Shown: positions 8,015-17,388 of the stretch, in pieces | Numbering within the stretch: position 1 is the stretch's first letter | Layout of the letters: every line of letters starts with the position of its first letter | Origin: a bacterium HR19 | GTDB taxonomy: Bacteria > Calescibacteriota > Calescibacteriia > Calescibacteriales > Calescibacteriaceae | Assembly (NCBI GenBank): GCA_002898315.1 | Contig: BEHV01000010.1 | Span: 1-64,000 of the forward strand | Direction of reading: 5' to 3' | DNA length: 64,000 nt | The notes under the pieces: model-generated | Databases searched by the model: none | Seen by the model: the letters and a program-made list of their open reading frames with translations, nothing else | What the model was told of the DNA's origin: nothing | Position numbers and translations under genes: made by a program

Positions 8015-9181
8015 ATGACGAAAGATAAAAAATTACAGATTTCTGCTTGTTTTATAGAGAAAAAACAAAAGGGAAACAAAATCAAACTCTTGATTTCGTT
8101 GATGATTTCTTTTCTTTTTACTCTGGCACTTTACTCTTACGCTTTTTCAGCGCGAATAAAAGACATAGCGAGTGTTGAAGGTGAGAGGTCAAACTTTCTT
8201 GTTGGATTCGGAATAGTCGTCGGTCTGCGTGGAACGGGAGATATAATATCTCCAAACCTGACTGTTCAGACGCTTGTGAACCTTTTGCAGAAGATGGGAG
8301 TAAGACCAGACCCAACGGCTCTGAAAAGTTTCGGAATCGTTGCTCCGAGAACCCTTCGCCCAAGAGATTCGGCTCTGTGCATGGTGACAGCTGAACTTCC
8401 CCCATACGCAAAACCCGGTATGAGAATTGATGTTCAGGTCTCAGCTATTGGAGATGCAAGAAGTTTAAGAGGAGGAGAGCTGATCTTAACTCCGCTTTTC
8501 GGTCCAGATGGAAAAATCTGGGCTCTTGCGCAGGGACAGGTTGTGACCGGTGGAAAGGAGATAACTCGCTCGCCTTCAACTCTTGTTGGTGGTTTCCCTA
8601 CCTCCGGAAGAATTCCCAAAGGTGGCATAGTGGAAGGTGAGATAAAAACAACAATTAACGAAAAGAGGTTTGTGCGTATTTTCCTTGATTCTGCTGATTT
8701 TTCTACTGCAAAGTCGGTCGCTGATGCTATAAATTCGTTTGCTGGAACAGGACTTGCTTATGTTCAAGATGCGAGAACCATTTTTGTTGCAATTCCAGAA
8801 GAGTTCACAGGAAGAGTTGCGGAGTTTATATCTGCCATAGAAAATATTGAGGTTCTGCCTGACGCTCCGGCAAGGGTTGTGATAAACGAGAGGACGGGAA
8901 CTGTGGTTGTGGGAAGGGATGTAGGAATTTCTGAGGTAGCGGTAGCGCATGGAGATATAGTTGTAAAGATAGGGAAAGAGCCTTCGCCCCTGCCCCCGGA
9001 GTTTGATGCCGCTACCTCAAAATTTGAGAAAAGAACAGTAAATATAGTCGGTCCAGCAACTACTGTTGATGAGCTTGTGAGAGAACTTAACAAGATCGGA
9101 GCTTCTCCACAAGATATAATAGCTATTTTGCAGGCGATAAAATCAGCAGGTGCCCTGCACGCACATATTTCAACCCAGTAG
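8015..9181 (+). CDS. flgI: flagellar P-ring protein FlgI
   Basis: A 388-residue P-ring protein with a signal peptide that has a long charged front and a hydrophobic core ending near residue 45 (Ala-Phe-Ser-Ala). The mature start ARIKDIASVEG, then NFLVGFGIVVGLRGTGD, and later TPLFGPDGKIWALAQG and the C-terminal INERTGTVVVG are hallmark FlgI motifs. The end KIGASPQDIIAILQAIKSAGALHA is equally typical. FlgI polymerises in the periplasm around the distal rod with help from FlgA. An AAGGAGGTCTGA ribosome binding site precedes the ATG. Position and sequence agree, so confidence is high. Confidence 0.95.
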   Translation: MTKDKKLQISACFIEKKQKGNKIKLLISLMISFLFTLALYSYAFSARIKDIASVEGERSNFLVGFGIVVGLRGTGDIISPNLTVQTLVNLLQKMGVRPDPTALKSFGIVAPRTLRPRDSALCMVTAELPPYAKPGMRIDVQVSAIGDARSLRGGELILTPLFGPDGKIWALAQGQVVTGGKEITRSPSTLVGGFPTSGRIPKGGIVEGEIKTTINEKRFVRIFLDSADFSTAKSVADAINSFAGTGLAYVQDARTIFVAIPEEFTGRVAEFISAIENIEVLPDAPARVVINERTGTVVVGRDVGISEVAVAHGDIVVKIGKEPSPLPPEFDAATSKFEKRTVNIVGPATTVDELVRELNKIGASPQDIIAILQAIKSAGALHAHISTQ

Positions 9182-9186
9182 AAAAA

Positions 9187-9516
9187 ATGAAAGAAATAGA
9201 ACAAGCAAAGTTGAAACCTTCTCCGCTCTGTGTGGATTGTCTGCCACGACCATCTGACAGGCAAAGAGTTATAGATGATGTTTGCTCTGAGTTTGAATCA
9301 TTTTTCGTAAAGGAGTTTCTGAAAGATGCTTTCGTTATGAGCGGAGAACTTGCAGAAAGCTACGGATATTTCTACAAAGAAATTGTCTTAGATACGCTCT
9401 CCAGAACTTCATCGTTTGGTATAAAGGACTTTCTGAAAAAGGCAATTGAAAATAACCTTGAGTTCATTCAAAACGGATATATAAGAAAAAAGAAAAACAG
9501 TATCGGGAGATTTTGA
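9187..9516 (+). CDS. flgJ: flagellar rod-binding protein, FlgJ N-terminal domain only
   Basis: A 109-residue protein matching only the rod-binding (FlgJ_N) domain. Key pattern: CSEFESFFVKEFLKDAF, then a GYFYKEIVLDTLSR segment ending near residue 80. In enteric bacteria FlgJ also has a muramidase domain that opens the peptidoglycan for the rod; it is absent here. A separate lytic enzyme would be needed, as in other lineages with short FlgJ. It starts six bases after flgI and closes the operon. The basic tail after residue 95 is lineage-specific. Confidence 0.82.
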   Translation: MKEIEQAKLKPSPLCVDCLPRPSDRQRVIDDVCSEFESFFVKEFLKDAFVMSGELAESYGYFYKEIVLDTLSRTSSFGIKDFLKKAIENNLEFIQNGYIRKKKNSIGRF

Positions 9517-9529
9517 TTTTTCTGAAATA

Positions 9530-11110
9530 TCACATTCTTTCCGGAGCGGAAACTCCAAGAAGAGAAAGCCCTTTTTTTGTTATCTCCTTTACAATCTCCG
9601 AGATAAACATGCGAGAAAAGCTTGTCTCCTCTTCATCGGTGAGAATTCTTTTTCTTTGGTAAAATGAATGAAAAGCAGATGCAAGAGATAAGAGGAAAGA
9701 TGTTATTCTGCTTGGTTCCCACAATTTGCATGAAACAATAACTTCATCGTAAAAAACTGAACAGAGAGCCAGGAGGTTTCTCTCTTCTTCTTCATCAAAT
9801 ATCTTTGTTGTCTTCTTTTCGGACTTTAATTTTTCCTTCCATTTTTGGTATTCTGGAAGCATTTTTCTGTTCTCCGCTTCTCTGAAAAGTGAGCATGCTC
9901 TTGCGTGTGTGTATTGGACATAGTACACAGGATTTTCAAAACTTTTCCTTTTTGCCATATCTATATCAAAGTCAAGAGGTGTATCGCAATTTCTTGTAAG
10001 ATAGATAAATTTCGCAGCGTCTTCTCCTACTTCATCTAAAAGCTCGTCAAGTGTTATGTATGTTCCTTCTCTTTTTGACATCTGAACAGATTTTCCGTCT
10101 TTTATGAGATTTACCATCTGGACGAGTTTGACGATGAACTCTCCTTGAAATCCCGCTATGCGAAGGAATGATTCTATTCTTTTTATGTATCCATGATGGT
10201 CTGCTCCCCAGACCTGAAACAATATGTCATATTTTCTTTTTATTTTGTCAAGGTGGTATGCGCAGTCATTTCCAAAGTATGTAGGTTTTTTATCGCTTTT
10301 TATCACAACTCTATCTTTTTCATCACCAAATTGTGTTGTTTTCAAAAATACAGCACCATCTTTTTCGTAAAGATAATCTTTCATAACTTCCAGAGCTTCT
10401 TTGAGAAGTTTTTGAGTTATCTCTCTTTCAGAGATAAATCTTCTGAATTTTATTCCGAATCTCTCTAATGTTTTTTTGATGTCTTCAAGTATTATGCGAG
10501 AGGCGTTGAAACCGAGTTCATAATCTGAAATTGAGCCGAAATCTTTTATCTCTTTCCTTAACTTCTCTCTCACATCTTCTATGTATTTTCCTTTGTATTC
10601 CTCTCCCTCTCCTTTTATTGCTTTTCCGAGTTTTTCTATTTGTTCTCCTGCGTCGTTGATGTAGAACTCTTTTTCAACTTCTGCTCCGCAGAACTCTGCT
10701 ATGCGAGAAAGAGCATTTCCAACTGCTGCTATTCTTCCGTGTCCTATGTGAAGGGGACCGGTCGGATTTGCTGAAACGAACTCCGCGAGAACTCTTTTAC
10801 CTTCAAGAATTTTCGGTCTCTCATAATTCATAATGAAGTTCAAGGATACGCTTGAGGGGATTTTGAAGTTTACGAAACCATTTACAATCTGCGGGTTGAA
10901 CTCTTTGAGGTGAGTTGATATTTCTTCGGCTATCTGATGAGGGGGTTTTTTCATCAGAGGTGAGAGCTTGAACGCTATATCTGTAAAAAGCTCTCCATAC
11001 TTTTCATTCTTTGGTCTTTCGGGATTGGGGACCTCAAGAGATATGTTTCTATCTTTTAAGAACTCCTCTATTTTCTCTTTTATTCTCTCTCCTATTGTTT
11101 TCTGATTCAC
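9530..11110 (-). CDS. argS: arginyl-tRNA synthetase
   Basis: A 526-residue class I aminoacyl-tRNA synthetase that charges tRNA-Arg. The ArgS HIGH signature is clear in the segment SANPTGPLHIGHGR near residue 120, and the KMSKS-like loop appears as VQMSKREGTY near residue 345. The C-terminal DALR-type anticodon-binding domain ends the protein. The N-terminal additional domain is shorter than in E. coli ArgS (577 residues). The start is GTG. The gene stands alone, convergent with flgJ and about 80 bases downstream of rplO on the same strand. Confidence 0.95.
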   Translation of the reverse strand: MNQKTIGERIKEKIEEFLKDRNISLEVPNPERPKNEKYGELFTDIAFKLSPLMKKPPHQIAEEISTHLKEFNPQIVNGFVNFKIPSSVSLNFIMNYERPKILEGKRVLAEFVSANPTGPLHIGHGRIAAVGNALSRIAEFCGAEVEKEFYINDAGEQIEKLGKAIKGEGEEYKGKYIEDVREKLRKEIKDFGSISDYELGFNASRIILEDIKKTLERFGIKFRRFISEREITQKLLKEALEVMKDYLYEKDGAVFLKTTQFGDEKDRVVIKSDKKPTYFGNDCAYHLDKIKRKYDILFQVWGADHHGYIKRIESFLRIAGFQGEFIVKLVQMVNLIKDGKSVQMSKREGTYITLDELLDEVGEDAAKFIYLTRNCDTPLDFDIDMAKRKSFENPVYYVQYTHARACSLFREAENRKMLPEYQKWKEKLKSEKKTTKIFDEEEERNLLALCSVFYDEVIVSCKLWEPSRITSFLLSLASAFHSFYQRKRILTDEEETSFSRMFISEIVKEITKKGLSLLGVSAPERM

Positions 11111-11188
11111 TTCAATTAAAATTTATCTCTTCTGCTTTTATATGATAAATTTTCTTGTATCGGTGTGTAGTGGGTGAAGTATTTGAGA

Positions 11189-11626
11189 TTATTTTTTGCT
11201 GATTATTTCTGCCTTTCCGCCCGCCTTTTCAATTTTTTCTTTTGCAGATTTTGAGAAAGCGTGCGCCTTCACAACGATTGCCCTTGAAATTTCTCCATCT
11301 CCTAAAATCTTGACTGGCTCTTTCAATGACTTTATCAGACCATTTTGGTAAAGAACTTCTGGTGTTATCTCATCTGCTTCAACCTTTGCCAAATCTTCTA
11401 GATTCACTACTTGATAGTATTCTGGAAACTTTGACCTAAAACCCCTTTTGGGAATCCTTCTTATAAAAGGTGTTTGTCCTCCTTCAAACCATGGTGGGGG
11501 AAGAGTGCCTCTTTGCCCTTGTCCTTTATGTCCTCTTCCAGATGTTTTGCCGTGAGTACCATAACCTCTTCCAACTCGCTTTTTCCTGTGCGTTGCTCCA
11601 TGCGGAGGTCTCAAAGCAAAAAGCAT
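11189..11626 (-). CDS. rplO: 50S ribosomal protein L15
   Basis: A 145-residue L15. The basic N-terminus contains the conserved [21 protein letters not shown] block, which binds 23S rRNA, and the centre has [18 protein letters not shown]15 usually sits in the spc operon between rpmD and secY; here it is a single gene between argS and a glycosyltransferase, with secY about 18 kb away. No good ribosome binding site is visible, so translation may be leaderless. Identity is certain; the isolation is the notable point. Confidence 0.95.
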   Translation of the reverse strand: MLFALRPPHGATHRKKRVGRGYGTHGKTSGRGHKGQGQRGTLPPPWFEGGQTPFIRRIPKRGFRSKFPEYYQVVNLEDLAKVEADEITPEVLYQNGLIKSLKEPVKILGDGEISRAIVVKAHAFSKSAKEKIEKAGGKAEIISKK

Positions 11627-11717
11627 AAATTGATTTTTTAATCAGAAAACTCCCGATTTTCTTTTTTTCCGTTATTTTACTTTATCATTACTTAATTTAT
11701 TTTCAAAATCTCTGTAT

Positions 11718-12833
11718 ATGAAGAAGTTAAAAATCGGAATAGTTTCACCTTATTTTTTCCCACATATAGGTGGTGTCTCAAATCATGTGTGGTGGCAATA
11801 CCTTATGCTGAAAAACCGGGGTTTTGATGTGAAAATCATCGCCCCAAATTTTGGGAAAAGTGAGTACGATTGTGAGGATGTGATAAAGTTAGGCAGACCA
11901 ATTCCTTTGATTTATAATGGTTCATTAACTTTCATCTCTTTTGCTTTCAAAGCGGGAAAAATTATAGAAAGTGAAAAATTTGATATAATTCATGTTCACG
12001 AGCCGTATAATCCTTTTTGCCTTTGGTTTCTGAAAAATTCTCAAAAAAGCGTAGGGACTTTTCATGTTTTCAGAGAGGAGCCGGGAAAGATAGTGATAGC
12101 TATGGGGGAACCATTCTTGAAGCTGATGAGGAAATCTTTATCTATTGCCGTTGCTGTTTCAAAAACCGCCTCCAGAGTTGTGAAAGATATTTTCAAGGTT
12201 CCGGAGCAAAAAATAAGGGTTGTTCCGAACGGGATAAATTACGAACTTTTTTATAGTGCTGAGCCACTTGAAAAACTGCGCGATGGCAAATTCAATATTC
12301 TGTTTGTTGGGCGACTTGAACCAAGAAAAGGCGTAAAACACCTCATAAGAGCTTACAGAATCTTCAAAAAAATCGTCCCTCAATCCCGACTCATAATAGT
12401 CGGAAAAGGAATGAAAACATACTACATGTCATTTGTAACAGAAGACATAGAACAAAATGTGATATTTATGGATAATGTATCTTATGAAATTCTTCCGAGA
12501 ATATACAAATCAGCAGATATATGCGTTTTTCCTTCAACTCGTGGAGAAAGTTTTGGAATAGTTATACTTGAAGCGCTTGCAGCAGGAAAACCTGTGATAG
12601 CAGGTAATGCCGAAGGATATGTTGAACTCCTGCAAAATGGCGAATACGGAATAGTTGTGGACCCGCAAGATGAAGATTCTCTTGCAAGAGCTATGGTTGA
12701 CCTCTATTACAGAGAAGATTTGAGACACTCTCTGGCACAAAAAGGAAAAAATTACGCTGCCGAATTTGACTGGAAAAAGGTTATAGAGAAAATCATCAGA
12801 ATTTATCTTTCAGATGTTATCAAAATAGATTGA
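11718..12833 (+). CDS. glycosyltransferase family 4 (PimA-like)
   Basis: A 371-residue GT-B fold glycosyltransferase. The N-terminal domain has the glycine-rich SPYFFPHIGGVSNHV loop and FDIIHVHEPYNPF; the C-terminal domain has ILFVGRLEPRKG and the nucleotide-sugar Glu pair in ESFGIVILEALAAGKPVIAG. This layout is closest to mannosyltransferases of the PimA type, which act on lipid acceptors at the inner face of the membrane. Acceptor and sugar are not predictable from the sequence. The gene is alone; no sugar-nucleotide genes adjoin it. Confidence 0.85.
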   Translation: MKKLKIGIVSPYFFPHIGGVSNHVWWQYLMLKNRGFDVKIIAPNFGKSEYDCEDVIKLGRPIPLIYNGSLTFISFAFKAGKIIESEKFDIIHVHEPYNPFCLWFLKNSQKSVGTFHVFREEPGKIVIAMGEPFLKLMRKSLSIAVAVSKTASRVVKDIFKVPEQKIRVVPNGINYELFYSAEPLEKLRDGKFNILFVGRLEPRKGVKHLIRAYRIFKKIVPQSRLIIVGKGMKTYYMSFVTEDIEQNVIFMDNVSYEILPRIYKSADICVFPSTRGESFGIVILEALAAGKPVIAGNAEGYVELLQNGEYGIVVDPQDEDSLARAMVDLYYREDLRHSLAQKGKNYAAEFDWKKVIEKIIRIYLSDVIKID

Positions 12834-12921
12834 TTTTTTTAAAATCAGTTGTAAGATAGTGAAATTCAATTTATTTACTTTTTGTTTAAGAATAATGTCA
12901 AAGGTATAATATTTTTTCAGT

Positions 12922-14280
12922 ATGCTGAAAGGAAAAAAGATTTCGCTTCCCCTTTTTTTATTTATTTCTTTTTACTTTTCCCTTACCCATTGCAGTAGTG
13001 ATAACAGCAGTAATAATAGTAATAGCAACAATTTAGAAATTGTCTGCTCAGAAGATAATCCGCAGATTTTCAAAGTTGTTGAGATACAGCCAAACAGACT
13101 CTGGACAGATACAGGAATAATCTTGAAGAAAGGTTATGATGTCGTTGTTGAGATAGACGATGATAGAACTTTTGGAAAAGATGAGGTCAGTTTTTCAAAT
13201 CCTGTGATATTTGCCGGTCAAGATGCGGTTATATTAAAAGTAGGAGAATCTGGGGTTCCTCAACCTGTGGGGAAAATTTATCGCTTCACCGCGGCGTCGG
13301 AACACGAGAACCAGAAAATATTTTTGGGATGGAACTCAATTGAACCTCTTGTGAGAAAAAAACAATCAGAAAGCGGAGAAGAGATCATAGAAAAACCATC
13401 TCCCATAACAGCCGTAATTAAAGTTTTTGTGCCAGAGACAACAAAGACTGTAAGGAGGACAGCCCTTTTAGCCCCTGTTAATAACTTCTGGACAGATGAG
13501 ACAAACCCGCGATTTTATTGGGATGCAGTTGACAACGCTATAAGATACATATTTCAAATATCTGATTATCCAGATTTCAGAAGAATAATTGAAACAGTTG
13601 AGATATCTGCTTCTGGTGGTCAAGCAAATCCTGTTTCTGTTGTAGGTGGTGGAACCCAACAGAATGTCCAATTTAACCTTCGCGAAGGAATATACTGGTG
13701 GAGGGTGAAAGTACAGGTTAATCTCGGAAGGTCTCTCAATCCTGTTCCCGTTTGGTCTTGCTGGTCTGAACCATTCAGGTTGGGAGTTGAACTCGGAACT
13801 CCCCCTCAACCCCCGCAGTTTTTATCTCCGACAACTCTTGATGTTTTCAAGCCTGGTGATACTATAAACTTTGAATTTACTACACAAGATGATCCTTCTT
13901 TTGTTTTCTGGAGAATGAGGCATGTTGTTTCTGAGTGCGACCAGCAACCTTCAATCAATCCGAACGACCCGAATTCTGGAAATCCTACTCCATGGCATAT
14001 TTTCAGGGTGAAATTGGGTGAAGGGAACATAAAAGAGATTCCCAAACTTATCGGATACTACAAATACGAAAACCTTGAAAGAGGAAACCATCTTTTCAGA
14101 GTTGAGGTCAAAGACGCAAACGATCAAACAGGAGTGGGAATAAGGAATTCAGATTTCAGAGTTTCTGTTGGATGTGAGGAAGAATCTCAGCAATCTGCAA
14201 CTCAACCTTCACAGGGACAGCAAAGCGGAGGAGGGCAGAATCAACCGGGAGGCGGTGGTCAATCTCAACCCAGCAGATAG
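12922..14280 (+). CDS. putative lipoprotein with fibronectin-like repeats and a Gly/Gln/Ser tail
   Basis: A 452-residue protein I cannot assign to a named family. The signal peptide ends at a likely lipidated Cys near residue 24 (THCSSD), followed by an Asn/Ser-rich linker. Two beta-rich segments, around residues 180-300 and 300-420, look like fibronectin type III or Ig-like domains: each opens with a Pro-Val-Asn or Phe-Leu-Ser-Pro motif and carries FYWD/FEF strands, as in surface adhesins. The last 35 residues are a low-complexity Gln/Gly/Ser/Pro tail. It is probably held at the outer membrane; the function is not evident. Confidence 0.65.
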   Translation: MLKGKKISLPLFLFISFYFSLTHCSSDNSSNNSNSNNLEIVCSEDNPQIFKVVEIQPNRLWTDTGIILKKGYDVVVEIDDDRTFGKDEVSFSNPVIFAGQDAVILKVGESGVPQPVGKIYRFTAASEHENQKIFLGWNSIEPLVRKKQSESGEEIIEKPSPITAVIKVFVPETTKTVRRTALLAPVNNFWTDETNPRFYWDAVDNAIRYIFQISDYPDFRRIIETVEISASGGQANPVSVVGGGTQQNVQFNLREGIYWWRVKVQVNLGRSLNPVPVWSCWSEPFRLGVELGTPPQPPQFLSPTTLDVFKPGDTINFEFTTQDDPSFVFWRMRHVVSECDQQPSINPNDPNSGNPTPWHIFRVKLGEGNIKEIPKLIGYYKYENLERGNHLFRVEVKDANDQTGVGIRNSDFRVSVGCEEESQQSATQPSQGQQSGGGQNQPGGGGQSQPSR

Positions 14281-14288
14281 AATTTTTT

Positions 14289-16244
14289 TCATTTGCCAAG
14301 TTCTTTTTTTAGCTCTCTGTAAGCTTTTTCTATTTCTTCAATACTTGCTTCGTCTTCAAGTGTAGTTATATCTCCGATTTTCGCTTCTGTGAAAACCGCT
14401 TTGAGCAATCTCCTCATAATTTTTCCGCTCCTTGTTTTGGGAAGTTTAGATATGAACACAATATCTTTTGGAACTGCTATTGGTCCTACAACTTTTCTTA
14501 CCTGTTCTTTGAGTTTTTCTTTGAGAGTATCAGAGGGAGAGACACCTTCTTTCAGTATAACAAAGGCGATTGGTATTTCTCCTTTTTCTTTGTCTTCTAT
14601 TCCAACGACTGCTGATTCTGCTACTCCTTCATATCCTGTGAGAGCTGACTCTATTTCATAAGTTCCGAGTCGGTGTCCTGCGGTTTTTATCACTTCGTCT
14701 GCTCTTCCAAGAACCCATATATAGCCATCTTGGTCTTGGACTGCGAAGTCGCCAGTGTAGAAAACACCTTCAAATCTTTTCCAGTATGTTTCCTCATATC
14801 TTCTGTCATCTTTCCATATTGTAAGGGGCATTCCTGGGAAAGGGTTATCTATTACTAAAAACCCTTTTTCTCCCGGTTCTGCATAAGAGCCATCTTGTCT
14901 TCTTACGCTCACAGATACTCCCGGAATCGGCATACCGTTAGTTCCGGGCTTCATAGGTATGAGTTCCCATCCCGGTGTGTGAGATATAATTATTCCTCCT
15001 GTTTCTGTCATCCACCAGGTTGAACCCGCGACGCATTTTCTTTTTCCGATTTTGTTGAAGAACCATCTCCACGCTTCTGGATTTATCGGCTCTCCGACCG
15101 AATGCAGAATCCTCAAAGAATCAAGGTTGTATTTTTCTACATTTTCTTCTGGATACTTCATAAGCAATCTTATTGCTGTTGGGGAAGTATAGAATATGCT
15201 AACCTTGTATTTTTCTATTATTTCCCACCATATTCCGGGGTGTGGATAATCAGGTGTTCCCTCATACATAACTTGTGTTGCACCAACCATCATGGGACCA
15301 AAGACAATGTATGAGTGTCCGGTTATCCATCCTATATCTGCTGTACACCAGAAGATATCTTCATCTTTTATATCAAATACCCATTTCACAGTAGCCCACA
15401 AAATAGTCATGTATCCTCCTGTATCTCTGACTATTCCTTTTGGTTTTCCTGTTGTTCCCGATGTGTAGAGAATGAAAAGTGGGTCATAGGAGTTCATCTC
15501 TTCGGGTTCAACAAAGACATCTGATGGAACATCTTTTATTAAATCATCTGCGAATATATCTTTTTTATCTTTTAACCATCCTTCCCCTAATCTTCTGAAA
15601 ACGACGGTTTTTTCTATGTTTGAGTTTGATGTGGCGGATTCAACATTTTTCTGCAAATAAATCTTTTTACCTCTTCTGAGGAATCCATCTGCTGTTATTA
15701 TTATTTTTGAGCCGGAGTCGTCAATTCTATCTTTTAGTGCTTGTGAGCCGAATCCAGAGAAAACGAAAGAGAATATAACACCTATGCGTGATAGAGCAAG
15801 CATTGTGGCAGGAAGTTCTGGAATCATGGGCATATATATTGTTGCTATGTCTCCTTTTTTCAGACCGAGCCTATTTTTGAAAGCAAAAGATAGAGAATTG
15901 ACGAGTTTGAAAAAATCATTATATGTCAAAGTTCTTTCTTTTTTGTCTTCTCCTATCCATAAGAGAGCGATTTTATCTTTTTTGCCTTTTTTGATCTGAA
16001 CATCAAGACAGAGGTATGATGCATTTATTTTTCCATCAGGAAACCATTTCAGGAACGGGAATTTACCTTCGTATGCTTTTTGCGGTTTTTTAAACCAATC
16101 TAACTCACTCGCTATGCTGAGCCAGAAACTTTCTTTGATTGTTTCTTTGTGTTTTGATTTGTATTCTTCGGGGGAGACGAATTTCCATTTTTCAACCGTT
16201 ATTTTTTCGTCAAAGGGTAATTTTTTTTCTTCTGTTTCCGGCAT
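14289..16244 (-). CDS. acs: acetyl-CoA synthetase-like acyl-CoA synthetase (AMP-forming)
   Basis: A 651-residue member of the AMP-forming acyl-CoA synthetase family, which activates a short acid with ATP and joins it to CoA. The length matches Acs (about 650). Motifs: LYTSGTTGKPKGIV (P-loop), STWWMTETGG around the acyl pocket, YTGDFAVQDQDGYIWVLGRADEVIK, and the C-terminal TRSGKIMRR with the catalytic Lys that is acetylated in bacterial Acs. Trp in the STWWMTETG motif favours acetate, but propionate cannot be excluded. A strong AAAGGAGGTC site precedes the ATG. The gene is alone, next to the CRISPR array. Confidence 0.87.
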   Translation of the reverse strand: MPETEEKKLPFDEKITVEKWKFVSPEEYKSKHKETIKESFWLSIASELDWFKKPQKAYEGKFPFLKWFPDGKINASYLCLDVQIKKGKKDKIALLWIGEDKKERTLTYNDFFKLVNSLSFAFKNRLGLKKGDIATIYMPMIPELPATMLALSRIGVIFSFVFSGFGSQALKDRIDDSGSKIIITADGFLRRGKKIYLQKNVESATSNSNIEKTVVFRRLGEGWLKDKKDIFADDLIKDVPSDVFVEPEEMNSYDPLFILYTSGTTGKPKGIVRDTGGYMTILWATVKWVFDIKDEDIFWCTADIGWITGHSYIVFGPMMVGATQVMYEGTPDYPHPGIWWEIIEKYKVSIFYTSPTAIRLLMKYPEENVEKYNLDSLRILHSVGEPINPEAWRWFFNKIGKRKCVAGSTWWMTETGGIIISHTPGWELIPMKPGTNGMPIPGVSVSVRRQDGSYAEPGEKGFLVIDNPFPGMPLTIWKDDRRYEETYWKRFEGVFYTGDFAVQDQDGYIWVLGRADEVIKTAGHRLGTYEIESALTGYEGVAESAVVGIEDKEKGEIPIAFVILKEGVSPSDTLKEKLKEQVRKVVGPIAVPKDIVFISKLPKTRSGKIMRRLLKAVFTEAKIGDITTLEDEASIEEIEKAYRELKKELGK

Positions 16245-16443
16245 TTTATAAGACCTCCTTTGATTTTATTTCACAGATTAAATTTAGTTCGTTAAGTTAT
16301 ATTTTGATTTTTGTTGTGAGGTATGGTGTTTATTCTTCTTCAATACCGAAATTGCGATTGACTTTGTATTTCTCATAGATTTTTTTAACATAAAAAAGAA
16401 AATTCATTCCCATGTCTAAACTCTCTCTGCGCCTAAAAATCTA

Positions 16444-16801
16444 GTTTAAATTCCACTTTGGTGCATTGCAACATGAGATATATCAATCCTGAGGGAGTTG
16501 ATTTATCAGTTTAAATTCCACTTTGGTGCATTGCAACAAGATTAAAACTTCTTTAAGTTATTTAACCCCCCTGCGTTTAAATTCCACTTTGGTGCATTGC
16601 AACATCAGGTGGTGCTCTTCTCGGAAACGCAGTGAAAGAGGTTTAAATTCCACTTTGGTGCATTGCAACGAAAAGTTAAAAGTGTTAATTAATTTGATGA
16701 AAATTTGTTTAAATTCCACTTTGGTGCATTGCAACTTTTCGTGTAAATGTAAATAGGGATATCAGGTAATTCGTTTAAATTCCACTTTGGTGCATTGCAA
16801 C
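16444..16801 (-). CRISPR. CRISPR array: six identical 29-bp repeats, five spacers of 36-37 bp
   Basis: Six perfect copies of a 29-base repeat start at 16444, 16509, 16575, 16641, 16707 and 16773. Read on the minus strand the repeat begins GTTGCAATGC and ends GGAATTTAAAC, like the ATTGAAAC-type end of many type I-B repeats. The five spacers are 36, 37, 37, 37 and 37 bases and do not resemble one another. Orientation on the minus strand is supported by a promoter in the AT-rich flank to the right and by a cas6-like remnant beyond it. The leader-proximal spacer is then 16736-16772. No spacer match was seen inside the window by eye. Confidence 0.97.
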
Positions 16802-16967
16802 TGCAAAAACTTCCTAATAAAATCAAGGGCTCCAAAACAATTCTTTCAAAATTTTGCGTCAAAGTTCCAGTATTGATTTTAATCACTTTTTGCAAAAAAG
16901 TCAAGTAAAACGAAAAACTTTTGGTTAAGATAAAAAGAAAAATTTGTTCTCTATCTATTTAATAATA
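16802..16967 (-). promoter_or_regulatory. CRISPR leader with a sigma70-like promoter
   Basis: The AT-rich flank on the right holds, on the minus strand, a TTGACT -35 box (16899-16904) and a TAAAAT -10 box (16876-16881) separated by exactly 17 bases. The predicted transcript starts near 16869 and reaches the first repeat about 68 bases later. This is the best-formed promoter seen in the window and fixes the direction of the array. Confidence 0.7.
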
Positions 16968-17380
16968 TTAAAAATGCTGTCTTTGTAGAATATCTATCAA
17001 GCCAAAGCCCTGACCTGTTTTCACTCCAAGCCCATAATCATAAACAAACTGCAACATCTCCGGCTCTCCTTCAAGATAAAAGACACCCTTAAAACCCCTC
17101 AGAACTCCACCATAAATGCCTCACATAAAATATGTTTTATGCTCTCCTGACCGAAAAACGGAGAAATAACCTCTTCTGAAATCAACTTCTCCTTTTCTCC
17201 ATTCACTTCAAGTGGTATCAACCTTACTCTTGCAGATATTCTTCTGCCCTTTATTATCTCGTATTTCTGATTCATTCTCTCCTCAAAAACCCTGTTGAAG
17301 CAAATTCCAGCTGTCTTGAACATACCATGCTCTGATTTTATCTCCACAGGTCAATATTTTTATCTCCTTTCCTTCCTCTC
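16968..17380 (-). pseudogene. cas6: truncated, frameshifted cas6-like RAMP endoribonuclease remnant
   Basis: Two open frames on the minus strand together look like the C-terminal half of a Cas6-type protein. The first (from about 17347 to a TGA at 17099-17101) gives an 82-residue piece. The second gives a 44-residue end with FKGVFYLEGEPEMLQFVYD and the glycine-rich GLGVKTGQGFGLIDI, the classic Cas6 C-terminal loop. A one-base shift near 17102-17113 separates them. About 110 N-terminal residues are missing because the stop codon of gcvPA lies only about 40 bases upstream. Cas6 cuts the CRISPR transcript at each repeat. No other cas gene is visible, so processing would need genes elsewhere. The Cas6 call rests on the C-terminal loop; another RAMP protein is possible. 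Confidence 0.6.
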
Positions 17381-17388
17381 CCATTATC

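Noticed and set aside
12831-12847. AT-only inverted repeat after the glycosyltransferase gene as terminator
   Set aside because: It has no GC pairs in most of the stem and a three-base loop, too weak to call.
16523-16756. Open reading frame across the CRISPR repeats on the plus strand
   Set aside because: The repeated protein sequence is only the translated CRISPR repeat; there is no ribosome site.
16689-16904. Open reading frame on the minus strand covering repeats and leader
   Set aside because: It runs through the CRISPR leader and repeats and has no protein-like sequence.
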